Positions 1 to 8,551 of a DNA stretch of 64,000 nt are shown piece after piece; position 1 is the first letter of the stretch, and the number at the start of each line of letters is the position of its first letter. The notes beneath the pieces are model-generated. The model did not search any database. It was not told the DNA's origin and saw nothing but the letters and a program-made list of their open reading frames with translations. A program made the position numbers and the translations under genes. Origin of the DNA: Falsirhodobacter sp051195255. GTDB taxonomy: Bacteria > Pseudomonadota > Alphaproteobacteria > Rhodobacterales > Rhodobacteraceae. The DNA lies in NCBI RefSeq assembly GCF_051195255.1, contig NZ_JBNJLK010000007.1, forward strand, positions 62,001-126,000. Reading direction: 5' to 3'.

Positions 1-1
1 C

Positions 2-526
2 CGCGCGCTGGCCGAGTTCCGTGTGGAAGGGGTGGCCACCGTCATCCCGTTCCACCGCGCCGTGCTGCGCCAGCCGGACTTCCGCGCCGAGGATGGGGCC
101 TTCCGCGTCCACACCCGCTGGATCGAGACGGACTTCGCCAACACGCTGGCGGCCGAGATGGCGGCGCATCCGCGCGTCACGCCGTCGCAAGGGCCAGCCC
201 TGCTGCGCGTCGCGATCGAGATCGACGGCCGGCGGCATGAACTGGGGCTTCCCCAAGGCCTGCTTTCAGCCCTTCCCACAGGCGGCACCGCGCCCGAAGC
301 GGCGCCCGCTTTGGCCGAAGGCACCGTCACGGCACCCGTCTCCGGCACGCTGAGCCTGTGGCAGGTGGAGGATGGGGCCGACGTGGTCGCGGGCGACGTC
401 ATCGCGGTGATGGAGGCGATGAAGATGGAAACCCGGATCGAAGCGCCAAAGGCCGGTCGCGTGGAGCGCATCGCGGCGCAGGGTGACCTTCTGACGTTCG
501 AGGCGCCCATCGCGCGAATCGTCTGA
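2..526 (+). CDS. Biotin-dependent acyl-CoA carboxylase alpha subunit, C-terminal part (cut by window edge)
   Basis: This is the C-terminal end of an acetyl-/propionyl-CoA carboxylase alpha chain, which carboxylates biotin with ATP and bicarbonate and carries it on a swinging domain. The reading frame is open to the window edge; the first residues (RALAEFRVEGVAT followed by PFHRAVL) match the end of the biotin carboxylase C-terminal domain, so the internal GTG at 23 is not a real start. The last ~75 residues form a biotinyl/lipoyl domain with the biotinylation motif EAMKMET, whose lysine carries the cofactor. The exact acyl-CoA substrate cannot be read from this fragment; the carboxyltransferase gene must lie outside the window. 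Confidence 0.85.
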   Translation, partial: RALAEFRVEGVATVIPFHRAVLRQPDFRAEDGAFRVHTRWIETDFANTLAAEMAAHPRVTPSQGPALLRVAIEIDGRRHELGLPQGLLSALPTGGTAPEAAPALAEGTVTAPVSGTLSLWQVEDGADVVAGDVIAVMEAMKMETRIEAPKAGRVERIAAQGDLLTFEAPIARIV

Positions 527-579
527 CACTGAGGGGGCGGTGGATTGACTTGGCCGGGACGCGGGACGATCCTGCCCAC

Positions 580-1290
580 ATGAACGACATCGATCACTGG
601 CTGGCGCAACCGGCCCCCTTCCACCGCAAAAGCGCTGCCGAGCTTGTGTTTGAGGAGTTGCGCGGCGCGATCCTTGCCGGGCAGTTCCCCGTAGGCGGCC
701 GCCTCCCGTCCGAAACGCAGCTGGCGCTGAAATACCGCGTCAGCCGCCCCATCGTGCGCGAAGCGTTGCGGTCGCTGCAGGTGCTGGGCCTTACCCAGAC
801 CCGGACCGGCAGCGGCACCTATGTGCTGGAACCGCCGCCGCCGGATCGCAGCTATGGCCGCTATTCGGCGCGCGATCTGGCCGAAGCCCGCCCCTGCGTG
901 GAGGTTCCTGCGGCCGGCCTTGCCGCCTTGCGCCGCAATGCGGACCAGCTGTCCCGCCTTCTGGCCCTGTGCGGCCGGATGGAGCGGGAGGAGGATCACG
1001 ACCTTTGGGTGCGCCTTGATTCCGATTTCCACGCGCTGATCGCCGAGAGTTCGCAGAACGCCGTGTTTGCGGGGGTCGTGGCGGATGCGCGGGAATCCCT
1101 GATGCGGCAATCCAGCCTCCTGAACGTGATGGACACGCGGCGCGACGCGTCCAACATCGAACACCGCGTCATCGTGGAAGCGATCCGAGCAGGACGGCGG
1201 GATGCGGCCGAAGCGGCCATGCGCGACCATTTGGACAAGGTGGGGCAGGTGGTGGCGCGTCTTGGGTCGGGGGCTTTGCGCGACGGCTGA
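580..1290 (+). CDS. GntR/FadR-family transcriptional regulator
   Basis: A 236-residue repressor-type regulator. The N-terminal winged helix is clear (LPSETQLA, then SRPIVREALRSLQVLGL and the wing residues GSGTYV), followed by an all-helical FCD ligand-binding domain with the metal/ligand-type residues D-F-H near the middle (LDSDFHALI) and E-H-R-VIVEAI later. An upstream TTG at 550 is possible, but ATG at 580 gives the usual N-terminus, which reaches the winged helix after about 20 residues. It sits just before the asparagine permease/asparaginase pair in the same direction and may control that pair or the upstream carboxylase; the ligand is unknown. Confidence 0.85.
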   Translation: MNDIDHWLAQPAPFHRKSAAELVFEELRGAILAGQFPVGGRLPSETQLALKYRVSRPIVREALRSLQVLGLTQTRTGSGTYVLEPPPPDRSYGRYSARDLAEARPCVEVPAAGLAALRRNADQLSRLLALCGRMEREEDHDLWVRLDSDFHALIAESSQNAVFAGVVADARESLMRQSSLLNVMDTRRDASNIEHRVIVEAIRAGRRDAAEAAMRDHLDKVGQVVARLGSGALRDG

Positions 1291-1385
1291 CGCCTATGGC
1301 CTTGACGCCAAACCCTCCCGTCTTTTACAGCAAACCTGTCATGCAGCTTTGCAGGAACAAGCGCGCGGCGGATCAAGGGGACAGG

Positions 1386-2846
1386 ATGCGACAACAGGAC
1401 AGCGGGGTGGGCACCGTGCTTGCCAACGAGGATGCGGGTTACCACAAGGGGCTGAAACCCCGGCAGATCCAGATGATCGCCATCGGGGGCGCCATCGGGA
1501 CGGGGCTGTTCCTTGGCGCCGGCGGGCGGCTGAACACGGCCGGGCCGTCGCTGGTGCTGGTTTACGCACTGTGCGGGTTCTTCGCCTTCCTCGTGCTGCG
1601 GGCCCTGGGCGAACTGATCATGCACCGGCCCACCTCGGGGTCGTTCGTGTCCTATGCGCGCGAGTTCTACGGCGAGAAGATGGCTTTCGCGGCGGGCTGG
1701 ATGTACTGGCTGAACTGGGCCATGACCTCGGTCGCGGATGTGACGGCCGTCGCGCTTTACATGAACTTCTTCAAGGCCTACGTGCCTTGGCTGGCCGGAA
1801 TCGACCAATGGATGTTCGCCCTTGGTGCACTGATCCTCGTGCTGGCGATGAACATGCTTTCCGTGAAGGTGTTCGGAGAGATGGAGTTCTGGTTCAGCGT
1901 CGTCAAGGTGCTGGCGCTGGTCACCTTTCTTGCCGTGGGCATCTGGTTCGTCGTGACCGGCACGCCCATCGACGGCCATGTTCCAGGCTTCGCCACGATT
2001 ACCGAATTTGGCGGCTTTTTCCCCAACGGAGTCCTGCCCGCGCTGATCGTGATGCAGGGCGTCGTCTTCGCCTATGCCTCGATCGAGCTGATCGGCACCA
2101 CGGCGGGCGAGACGGAGGACCCGCGCAAGGTCATGCCGCGCGCCATCCGCACGGTCGTCCTGCGGCTGATCGTGTTCTATGTCGGATCCGTCCTGCTTCT
2201 GTCGCTGCTGCTGCCGCACACGGCCTATGTGTCGGGTCAAAGCCCGTTCGTGACCTTCTTCGGCCGGATCGGCGTGCAGGGCGCGGACGTCATCATGAAC
2301 CTGGTGGTGCTGACGGCGGTGATCTCCTCGCTGAACGCGGGGCTGTATTCGACAGGGCGCATCCTGCATTCCATGGCGGTGTCGGGATCGGCGCCTGCAG
2401 CGCTTGCGCGGATGAACCGCGCGGGCGTGCCTTATGGCGGGATCGCGGTCACGGCCGCCGTCACCGTGTTGGGGGTGGCGCTGAACGCCGTCGTCCCCGC
2501 CGCCGCGTTCGAGATCGCGCTGAACGTCGCTGCCCTTGGCATCATCACGGCCTGGGGCACGATCGTGCTGTGCCAGCTGAAGCTGTGGCACCTGTCCCGC
2601 AAGGGCGCGATCGCGCGGCCGGAGTTTCGGATGTTCGGCGCGCCCGCGACGGGCGTCCTGACGCTGGGCTTTCTTGCGGCCGTGGTCGTGCTGATGGCCT
2701 TCGACTATCCCATCGGCACCTACACCGTGGCGTCGCTGGTGGTCATCATCCCGGCCTTGGTTGCGGGCTGGTTCGTGATGCGCGGACGCATCGCGCGCAT
2801 TGCCGCCGAACAGGGCCGCGACCGCGACCATCTGGATCTGAGCTGA
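1386..2846 (+). CDS. ansP: L-asparagine-type amino acid permease (APC superfamily)
   Basis: A 486-residue inner-membrane amino acid:proton symporter of the AAT/APC family with about 12 hydrophobic segments. The N-terminus GLKPRQIQMIAIGGAIGTG is the family signature at the start of TM1, and the block with GELIMHRPTSGSFVSYARE is typical of AnsP/GabP carriers. ATG at 1386 is preceded by a purine-rich AAGGGGACAGG ribosome site; the longer frame from 1296 has no such site. Its TGA overlaps the ATG of the asparaginase gene, so the two are translationally coupled, which makes asparagine the likely substrate. Substrate choice is inferred from context and overall resemblance. Confidence 0.85.
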   Translation: MRQQDSGVGTVLANEDAGYHKGLKPRQIQMIAIGGAIGTGLFLGAGGRLNTAGPSLVLVYALCGFFAFLVLRALGELIMHRPTSGSFVSYAREFYGEKMAFAAGWMYWLNWAMTSVADVTAVALYMNFFKAYVPWLAGIDQWMFALGALILVLAMNMLSVKVFGEMEFWFSVVKVLALVTFLAVGIWFVVTGTPIDGHVPGFATITEFGGFFPNGVLPALIVMQGVVFAYASIELIGTTAGETEDPRKVMPRAIRTVVLRLIVFYVGSVLLLSLLLPHTAYVSGQSPFVTFFGRIGVQGADVIMNLVVLTAVISSLNAGLYSTGRILHSMAVSGSAPAALARMNRAGVPYGGIAVTAAVTVLGVALNAVVPAAAFEIALNVAALGIITAWGTIVLCQLKLWHLSRKGAIARPEFRMFGAPATGVLTLGFLAAVVVLMAFDYPIGTYTVASLVVIIPALVAGWFVMRGRIARIAAEQGRDRDHLDLS

Positions 2847-3781
2847 TGGCCGGCGCCCTTCCCCTGATCGCCGTCATCGCCACCGGCGGCACCATCGCCA
2901 GCCGCCGGGACGCCGATGGCTCCAGCACGCCGGATCTGGACGGGCAGGCGCTTCTTGCGCGGCTGGAAGGGCTTCCGCCCTTGCGCCTGCGGCCGGTCGA
3001 CCTGTTCGCGCGCGACTCCTCCACCCTGGGGCTGGGGGAGATGCAGGCCGTCAGCGACGCGGTGGGCCGGCAGCTTGCCGATCCCGAGGTTGCGGGCATC
3101 GTGATCCTGCACGGCACGGATTCGATGGAGGAAACGTCGCTTCTCGTGTCCCTCCAGCATCGGGCGCGGTGTCCGGTCGTGTTCACGGGGGCGCAGTTCA
3201 CCGACGATCATCCGCATGCGGACGGCCCGGCCAACATGACCGCCGCGATCCACAAGGCGCTGTCGGGCGCGGCGGGGGTGCATCTGGTCTTTGGTGGCCG
3301 CGACATGCCCGTCTGGGGAATCTGCAAGCACAGCGCGGACGAACCGGACGCCTTCCGCCCTTGCGGGCCCGACGCGCTTGGGCCGCAGGGGGTGCATCTG
3401 CCCGCGTCGGTGGCCGGTCTGCGCGTCGACCTCGTGGCCATTTCACCGGGCGGGGACGACCTGCACATCCGGGCCAGCCTGGGCGCAGGGGCGCAGGGCA
3501 TCGTCCTTGTCGCGCTTGGATCCGGCAACGCCACGCCGGCGGTGGTGGCGGCGGTGCGGGACTGTGTGGCCGCAGGGGTGCCCGTCGTCACCTCCAGCCG
3601 CGTTCCGCGGGGGCGGCTGACGCCCAGCTATGGCGGCGGCGGGGGTGGTCATGATCTTCAGCAGGCCGGTGCTCTTCACGCGGCGCGGTTGCGGCCCGGG
3701 CAGGCGCGGATCCTGCTGGCAGCGCTTGCCGCCTCGGGTCAGGTGGAAACACTGGGGGCGGGGCTGTTCGGGCATGCCTAG
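2846..3781 (+). CDS. L-asparaginase (type I/II family)
   Basis: A 311-residue asparaginase hydrolysing L-asparagine to aspartate and ammonia. Both nucleophile signatures are visible: TGGTIAS at residues 13-19 with the first catalytic threonine, and HGTDSMEET around 89-97 with the Thr-Asp pair of the second site. No signal peptide is evident, so the enzyme is probably cytoplasmic and acts on asparagine imported by the preceding permease. Start and stop overlap the permease by one base (TGATG). A hairpin with a distant T-run directly follows the stop codon, so this probably ends the transcript. Confidence 0.88.
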   Translation: MAGALPLIAVIATGGTIASRRDADGSSTPDLDGQALLARLEGLPPLRLRPVDLFARDSSTLGLGEMQAVSDAVGRQLADPEVAGIVILHGTDSMEETSLLVSLQHRARCPVVFTGAQFTDDHPHADGPANMTAAIHKALSGAAGVHLVFGGRDMPVWGICKHSADEPDAFRPCGPDALGPQGVHLPASVAGLRVDLVAISPGGDDLHIRASLGAGAQGIVLVALGSGNATPAVVAAVRDCVAAGVPVVTSSRVPRGRLTPSYGGGGGGHDLQQAGALHAARLRPGQARILLAALAASGQVETLGAGLFGHA

Positions 3782-3820
3782 GCGCCTGTGCAGGAACAGG
3801 CGCCCGGCCGATACTTTTTT
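3781..3820 (+). terminator. Terminator-like hairpin after asparaginase
   Basis: A perfect 9-bp stem (GGCGCCTGT at 3781-3789 pairing with ACAGGCGCC at 3796-3804, loop GCAGGA) starts at the last base of the asparaginase stop codon. A run of six T lies at 3815-3820, about ten bases below the stem, so it is not a canonical tract. The same T-run is part of a sequence repeated in front of the AraC gene and may have a separate role. Confidence 0.6.
3810..3820 (+). promoter_or_regulatory. Candidate regulator site upstream of the pentitol operon (copy 1)
   Basis: GATACTTTTTT here is repeated exactly, in opposite orientation, at 5019-5029 in front of the AraC-family regulator gene. This copy lies about 97 bases upstream of the xylitol-dehydrogenase-like gene. 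A shared 11-mer in front of both transcription units of one pathway suggests a binding site for the AraC-type protein, but its low complexity (T-run) makes chance possible. Confidence 0.35.
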
Positions 3821-3916
3821 ACCGATCACCACGAATTTGCATCAGTCCGTCACGAAAGACGTTTACTTCCTTTCGCCCCCGCGCCAGCACATGAGGCAGC
3901 ACGAAAGGAGAGTCAG

Positions 3917-4954
3917 ATGAAAGCGCTGGTTCTGGAGGAAAAGGGCAAGCTTGCACTGCGGGAGTTCGAAAGCCCTGACAGTCTTGGTTCCAAGGATGTC
4001 CGCATCAAGGTCCACACCGTCGGGATCTGCGGGTCCGACGTTCATTATTACACCCACGGGAAGATCGGCCACTTCGTCGTGAACGAACCGATGGTCCTGG
4101 GGCATGAGGCGTCGGGCACCGTGGTCGAATGCGGGGCGGATGTCACCCATCTGAAGCCCGGCGACCGAGTCTGCATGGAGCCGGGGATTCCCGATCCCAC
4201 CTCGCGTGCGTCGAAACTTGGGATGTACAATGTCGACCCCTCGGTCCGGTTCTGGGCCACGCCGCCGATCCATGGCTGCCTGATGCCGGAGGTGATCCAC
4301 CCCGCCGCCTTCACCTACAAGCTGCCGGACAACGTCAGCTTTGCCGAGGGCGCGATGGTCGAACCCTTTGCCATCGGCATGCAGGCGGCCCTGCGCGCGC
4401 GCATCCAGCCGGGCGACACGGCCGTGGTCACGGGCGCAGGCCCCATCGGCATGATGGTGGCGCTGGCGGCGCTTGCGGGCGGTTGCGCGAAGGTCATCGT
4501 GGCGGATCTGGCCCAGCCGAAGCTGGACATCATCGCCGCCTATGACGGGATCGAGACGGTGAACATCCGCAACACCTCGCTTCCCAACGCGGTGGCGGCG
4601 GCGACGGACGGTTGGGGCGCGGACATCGTGTTCGAATGTTCGGGCGCGGCGCCGGCCATTCTGGGCATGGCGAAGCTGGCCCGTCCGGGCGGGGCCATCG
4701 TCCTGGTCGGCATGCCGGTCGATCCGGTTCCGGTGGACATCGTCGGCCTTCAGGCGAAGGAGCTGCGGCTGGAAACGGTGTTCCGCTACGCCAACGTCTA
4801 CGACCGGGCGATCTCGCTCATGGCGTCGGGGAAGGTGGACCTGAAGCCACTGATCTCCGCCTCCATCCCGTTTGCCGAAAGCGTGGCCGGTTTCGACCGC
4901 GCGGTCGAGGCGCGCGAAACGGACGTGAAGTTGCAGATCGTCCTGCCCCAGTAA
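3917..4954 (+). CDS. Zinc-dependent polyol dehydrogenase (xylitol/sorbitol dehydrogenase type)
   Basis: A 345-residue medium-chain dehydrogenase oxidising a polyol to a ketose with NAD+. Catalytic zinc ligands are visible at C38 (GICGSD) and H63-E64 (LGHEASG). The four-cysteine structural zinc lobe is absent and replaced by the PGIPDPTSRASKLGMYN-type loop, as in animal sorbitol dehydrogenases and bacterial xylitol dehydrogenases. The GAGPIG nucleotide motif is at 173-178, and D197 at the end of the next strand favours NAD over NADP. ATG at 3917 follows AAAGGAGAG. It is the first gene of the pentitol cluster, which favours xylitol (to D-xylulose) over sorbitol, but substrate specificity cannot be decided from sequence. 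Confidence 0.85.
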   Translation: MKALVLEEKGKLALREFESPDSLGSKDVRIKVHTVGICGSDVHYYTHGKIGHFVVNEPMVLGHEASGTVVECGADVTHLKPGDRVCMEPGIPDPTSRASKLGMYNVDPSVRFWATPPIHGCLMPEVIHPAAFTYKLPDNVSFAEGAMVEPFAIGMQAALRARIQPGDTAVVTGAGPIGMMVALAALAGGCAKVIVADLAQPKLDIIAAYDGIETVNIRNTSLPNAVAAATDGWGADIVFECSGAAPAILGMAKLARPGGAIVLVGMPVDPVPVDIVGLQAKELRLETVFRYANVYDRAISLMASGKVDLKPLISASIPFAESVAGFDRAVEARETDVKLQIVLPQ

Positions 4955-4960
4955 GGTTCT

Positions 4961-4989
4961 GCGGGCGGTATCAACAAGATGCCGCCCGC
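4961..4989 (+). terminator. Hairpin after polyol dehydrogenase
   Basis: A 12-bp stem (GCGGGCGGTATC with GATGCCGCCCGC, one G-U pair) closes an AACAA loop seven bases after the dehydrogenase stop codon. Only a short T stretch follows, so it may partly terminate or stabilise the upstream message. It separates the dehydrogenase from the AraC-led part of the cluster. Confidence 0.6.
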
Positions 4990-5018
4990 GACCGATCTTT
5001 TGCCAACACTTTTTACGC

Positions 5019-5029
5019 AAAAAAGTATC
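5019..5029 (-). promoter_or_regulatory. Candidate regulator site upstream of the AraC gene (copy 2)
   Basis: Read on the minus strand this is GATACTTTTTT, identical to the copy at 3810-3820. It forms half of an inverted repeat (ACTTTTT at 5008-5014 against AAAAAGT at 5020-5026), about 105 bases before the AraC-family gene. Its placement fits an operator for that regulator. Confidence 0.35.
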
Positions 5030-5134
5030 ATCACTCTCTTCGCAGTGACGTAGAGCGGGCGTCACAAGATCGTTAAGATCTCCCTCACTGACAATGGCAT
5101 CGGAGGGGATGCTGCTGGCAGGAGTGGAGGAGAC

Positions 5135-6097
5135 ATGATGCAACCCGACCTGGAACTGGTCCATATCCGCAAGGGCGAGAGTTTCGCCGCGTGGATGCAC
5201 GGCTACCCGTTCCGGACGGTGCGGTGGCATTATCATCCTGAATATGAAATCCATCTGGTCGTCGCGACGTCAGGCAAGTTCTACGTGGGCGATTTCGCGG
5301 GACGGTTCGGCCCCGGCCAGCTGATCATGACCGGCCCGAACCTGCCGCAGAACTGGATCTCCGACATCGCGCCGGGGGAGGTGGTGACCGCCCGGTCCTT
5401 TGTCATCCAGTTTCCCGAAAGCTTCATCGACAACGCCTGTGCCACCGTCCCGGAGGCGGAAGCGATCCGCCCGCTGCTGGACCGCAGCCATCGCGGCCTG
5501 CTGTTCGATCCGGCCACCAGCGACGCCGTCCGCCCCCTGATGGTGCAACTGGTCGAGGCGCGCGGGCTGAAACGCATGGCCCTGTTCTGGGAGATCCTGG
5601 ATCACCTGTCGAACGCCCCCCATCCCGAGGTTCTGGCCAGCCTGAGCTATGAGCTGGATCTGGGCAAGCTGACCCAGGGCGGCGTCAATCGCGCCATTGC
5701 CCATCTGCGTGAAAACCTGACGGAAGACGTGGACGAAAAGGAACTGGCCGATCTGGTCGGCCACAGTCCAAGCGCGTTTTCCCGCGCCTTCAAGCGGCAC
5801 ACGGGATCCACGCTCGTCCGGTACAAGAACCAGCTGCGGGTGGATCTGGCCTGCCAGATGCTGCTGACCCGCCCGAATGTTAAGGTCTCGGAGATCTGCT
5901 TCGAGGTGGGGTTCGGCAACCTGTCCAATTTCAATCGCCATTTCCTGAAGCTGAAGGGCATGTCCCCATCGCAGTTCCGCACCACCTTCGCGGCGAACGG
6001 CGATCCGGTGGGCGATCAGGATTCACATGTTCGGACGATGTCGTCCAACGGCGGGCGGAGGCCCGTCACGGTCCAAGAGGGAGGAACTTTCGGATGA
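5135..6097 (+). CDS. AraC-family transcriptional regulator of the pentitol operon
   Basis: A 320-residue regulator with an N-terminal cupin sensor (the HYHPEYEIHLV block near residues 30-40 is typical of sugar-binding AraC members) and a C-terminal double helix-turn-helix from about residue 195 to 290, ending in the FEVGFGNLSNFNRHFLKLKGMSP signature. GGAGG lies just upstream of tandem ATGs at 5135 and 5138. The stop codon overlaps the start of the transporter binding-protein gene by ATGA, so regulator and transporter are translationally coupled. It probably activates the operon in response to a pentitol or pentulose. Confidence 0.87.
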   Translation: MMQPDLELVHIRKGESFAAWMHGYPFRTVRWHYHPEYEIHLVVATSGKFYVGDFAGRFGPGQLIMTGPNLPQNWISDIAPGEVVTARSFVIQFPESFIDNACATVPEAEAIRPLLDRSHRGLLFDPATSDAVRPLMVQLVEARGLKRMALFWEILDHLSNAPHPEVLASLSYELDLGKLTQGGVNRAIAHLRENLTEDVDEKELADLVGHSPSAFSRAFKRHTGSTLVRYKNQLRVDLACQMLLTRPNVKVSEICFEVGFGNLSNFNRHFLKLKGMSPSQFRTTFAANGDPVGDQDSHVRTMSSNGGRRPVTVQEGGTFG

Positions 6098-7002
6098 AGA
6101 AGACACTTTGCACCGTATCGGCCATGGTGCTGGCACTGGCGGCGGCCCCCGTGATGGCGCAGGACAGCCTGAAGATCGGCATGTCGTTCCAGGAAATGAA
6201 CAACCCCTACTTCGTGTCTATGCAGGAGGCGCTGAACGAGGCGGCCGACAGCATCGGCGCCGAGGTGGTGGTGACGGACGCCGCCCATGACGTGGCCAAG
6301 CAGATCTCGGACATCGAGGACATGCTGCAGCAGGGCATCGACATCCTGCTGATCAACCCGACCGACAGCGCGGGCGTGGAATCGGCCGTGACGATGGCCA
6401 AGGCGCAGGACGTCATCGTGGTCGCCGTGGACGCGCAGGCCAACGGCCCGGTCGACACCTTCGTGGGTTCGAAGAACCGCGACGCCGGCTACATGTCCTG
6501 CAAGTACCTTGCCGACGAGCTGGGCGGCGAGGGCGAGGTCGCGATCCTGGACGGCATCCCCGTCATCCCGATCCTGGAGCGTGTGGAAGGCTGCAAGGCC
6601 GCCTTCGCCGAATATGAAGGCATCACGCTGGTCGACACGCAGAACGGCCGTCAGGACCGTTCGGTCGCGCTTGGCGTGGTCGAGAACATGATCCAGTCGC
6701 ACGCCGATCTGGCTGGCATCTTCTCGGTCAACGATGGCGGCGCGATGGGCGCGCTGGCCGCGATCCAGGGGTCGGGCCGCGACATCAAGCTGACCTCGGT
6801 CGATGGCGCGCCGGAAGCGGTGAAGGCCGTGGCCGATGGCGGCCCGTTCATCGAAACGACCGCCCAGTTCCCGCGAGATCAGGTCCGCGTGGGTCTGGCC
6901 ATGGCGCTGGCCCAGAAGTGGGGCGCCCGTGTCGTGCCGAAGGCCGTGCCGATCGACGTGCGCGTGGTTGACAAGGAAAACGCGGCCGATTTCGCCTGGT
7001 AA
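6094..7002 (+). CDS. Sugar ABC transporter periplasmic binding protein (CUT2/RbsB family)
   Basis: A 302-residue type I periplasmic sugar-binding protein (Peripla_BP_4). It begins with a clean signal peptide (KK, a hydrophobic stretch, then APVMAQD around residue 22). The mature start LKIGMSFQEMNNPYF and the blocks INPTDSAGV, VDAQANG and NDGGAMGA are RbsB-type positions lining the ligand cleft. It is followed by an ATPase and a permease of the same transporter. Its neighbours are pentitol dehydrogenases, so ribitol, xylitol or a related polyol is the likely ligand. Confidence 0.9.
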   Translation: MKKTLCTVSAMVLALAAAPVMAQDSLKIGMSFQEMNNPYFVSMQEALNEAADSIGAEVVVTDAAHDVAKQISDIEDMLQQGIDILLINPTDSAGVESAVTMAKAQDVIVVAVDAQANGPVDTFVGSKNRDAGYMSCKYLADELGGEGEVAILDGIPVIPILERVEGCKAAFAEYEGITLVDTQNGRQDRSVALGVVENMIQSHADLAGIFSVNDGGAMGALAAIQGSGRDIKLTSVDGAPEAVKAVADGGPFIETTAQFPRDQVRVGLAMALAQKWGARVVPKAVPIDVRVVDKENAADFAW

Positions 7003-7009
7003 GCCCAAC

Positions 7010-7033
7010 GGCACCGCCCCCACGGGCGGTGCC
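7010..7033 (+). repeat. Intra-operon hairpin behind the binding-protein gene
   Basis: A perfect 10-bp stem (GGCACCGCCC with GGGCGGTGCC, loop CCAC) lies between the binding-protein and ATPase genes with no T-run after it. Such stems protect the upstream message from 3' decay or slow polymerase, giving more binding protein than membrane components. A comparable stem follows the binding-protein gene of the hydroxyproline transporter. Confidence 0.6.
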
Positions 7034-7051
7034 ACCCCAACGGAGGCAGTC

Positions 7052-8551
7052 ATGCTGGAACTGAACGGCATCAAGAAAAGCTTCGGCCCCGTCCAGGTGC
7101 TGCATGGCGTGGACCTGAACGTCCGCGCCGGAGAGGTGCACGCCCTGCTGGGCGAGAACGGCGCTGGAAAATCCACGCTGATGAAGATCGTCAGCGGCAT
7201 CCTGCAACCGAGCGAGGGCACCATCCGCGTGGACGGGCAGGAGCGCACCTTTGCCGACTACGACGCCGCGATCGAGGCCGGCATCGGCATCGTGTTTCAG
7301 GAATTTAGCCTGATCCCCTATCTGAACGCCGTCGACAACATGTTCCTGGCGCGCGAGAAGCGCACCCGTCTGGGCCTTCTGGACCGCCGCGCGATGCGCG
7401 AACGGGCCCGCATGATCCTTGGCCGTCTGGGAGTGAGCATTCCGCTGGACGTGCCGGTGGCCCGCCTGTCGGTGGCCGAACAGCAGTTCGTGGAGATCGC
7501 GAAGGCCCTGTCGCTTGAAGCCCGCATCCTCGTGCTGGACGAACCCACGGCCACGCTGACGCCCGGCGAGGTGGAGCATCTGTTCACCGTCATGCGCGAG
7601 TTGCGCCGGCAGGGCGTGGCCATCGTCTTCATCTCGCACCATCTGGAAGAGATCTTCGAGATCTGCGACCGCATCACCGTCCTGCGAGACGGATCGTTCG
7701 TCGCCAGCTGCGCCGTGGCCGAAACCGACACCGACCGGCTGGTGGAGATGATGGTCGGCCGCCGGATCGAGAACAGCTTCCCCCCGAAGCCCGCCCACAT
7801 CCCGGCCGAGATCGTGCTGGAATGCGAGGAGGTGCAGCTGCGCAAGAACGGCCCCGTATCCTCGTTCCAGCTTCGCAAGGGGGAGATCCTGGGCTTTGCG
7901 GGCCTTGTCGGCTCGGGCCGGACGGAAACCGCGCTGGCCATGCTGGGGGCGTTTCCCGCCGCCCGCTGCCGGGTCCGTGTCGACGGGCAGGAGATGCGGT
8001 TCCGCGAACCGGCCGAGGGGCTCGCGCATGGCATCGGCCTTCTGCCCGAAAGCCGCAAGGAACAGGGGCTGATCACCAGCTTCTCGATCCTCCAGAACAT
8101 CTCGCTGAACAACTACGGCAAGTATCGCAGGAACCACTGGTTCATCGACCTGAAGGCCGAACGCGCCGCGACCGTGGACGCCATGCGGAACGTGCGCGTG
8201 AAGGCCCAGGGGCCCGACGCGCGGATCGACACCCTGTCGGGCGGCAACCAGCAGAAGGTCGTCATCGCGCGCTGGCTGAACCACCAGACCAAGGTGCTGA
8301 TCTTCGACGAACCGACGCGCGGCATCGACGTGGGCGCGAAGGCCGAGATCTATGCGCTGATGCGGCAGTACACCGCGCAGGGCCATTCGATCATCATGAT
8401 CTCGTCCGAGCTGCCGGAGGTGATCGGCATGTCCGACCGCGTCTGCGTGTTCAAGGGGGGCGGGATCGTCGCCACGGTCGAGGGCGAACACATCAATTCA
8501 GAGGACATCATGACACACGCCACCACGGGGAGGACCCGGAATGTCGCTTGA
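7052..8551 (+). CDS. Sugar ABC transporter ATP-binding protein (CUT2/RbsA family)
   Basis: A 499-residue fused ATPase with two ABC domains. The first has an intact Walker A (GENGAGKST), a signature region reading LSVAEQQF as in RbsA, and Walker B (ILVLDEPTATL). The second starts near residue 250, has the usual degenerate Walker A (GLVGSGRTE) and an intact LSGGNQQK signature and LIFDEPTRGID. ATG at 7052 follows GGAGG. The end overlaps the permease gene by 11 bases, consistent with coupled translation. Confidence 0.93.
   Translation: MLELNGIKKSFGPVQVLHGVDLNVRAGEVHALLGENGAGKSTLMKIVSGILQPSEGTIRVDGQERTFADYDAAIEAGIGIVFQEFSLIPYLNAVDNMFLAREKRTRLGLLDRRAMRERARMILGRLGVSIPLDVPVARLSVAEQQFVEIAKALSLEARILVLDEPTATLTPGEVEHLFTVMRELRRQGVAIVFISHHLEEIFEICDRITVLRDGSFVASCAVAETDTDRLVEMMVGRRIENSFPPKPAHIPAEIVLECEEVQLRKNGPVSSFQLRKGEILGFAGLVGSGRTETALAMLGAFPAARCRVRVDGQEMRFREPAEGLAHGIGLLPESRKEQGLITSFSILQNISLNNYGKYRRNHWFIDLKAERAATVDAMRNVRVKAQGPDARIDTLSGGNQQKVVIARWLNHQTKVLIFDEPTRGIDVGAKAEIYALMRQYTAQGHSIIMISSELPEVIGMSDRVCVFKGGGIVATVEGEHINSEDIMTHATTGRTRNVA

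Noticed and set aside
996..2831. Long minus-strand frame opposite the regulator and permease
   Set aside because: High GC content leaves the antisense frame open; its translation is low-complexity Arg/His/Asp-rich and matches no family.
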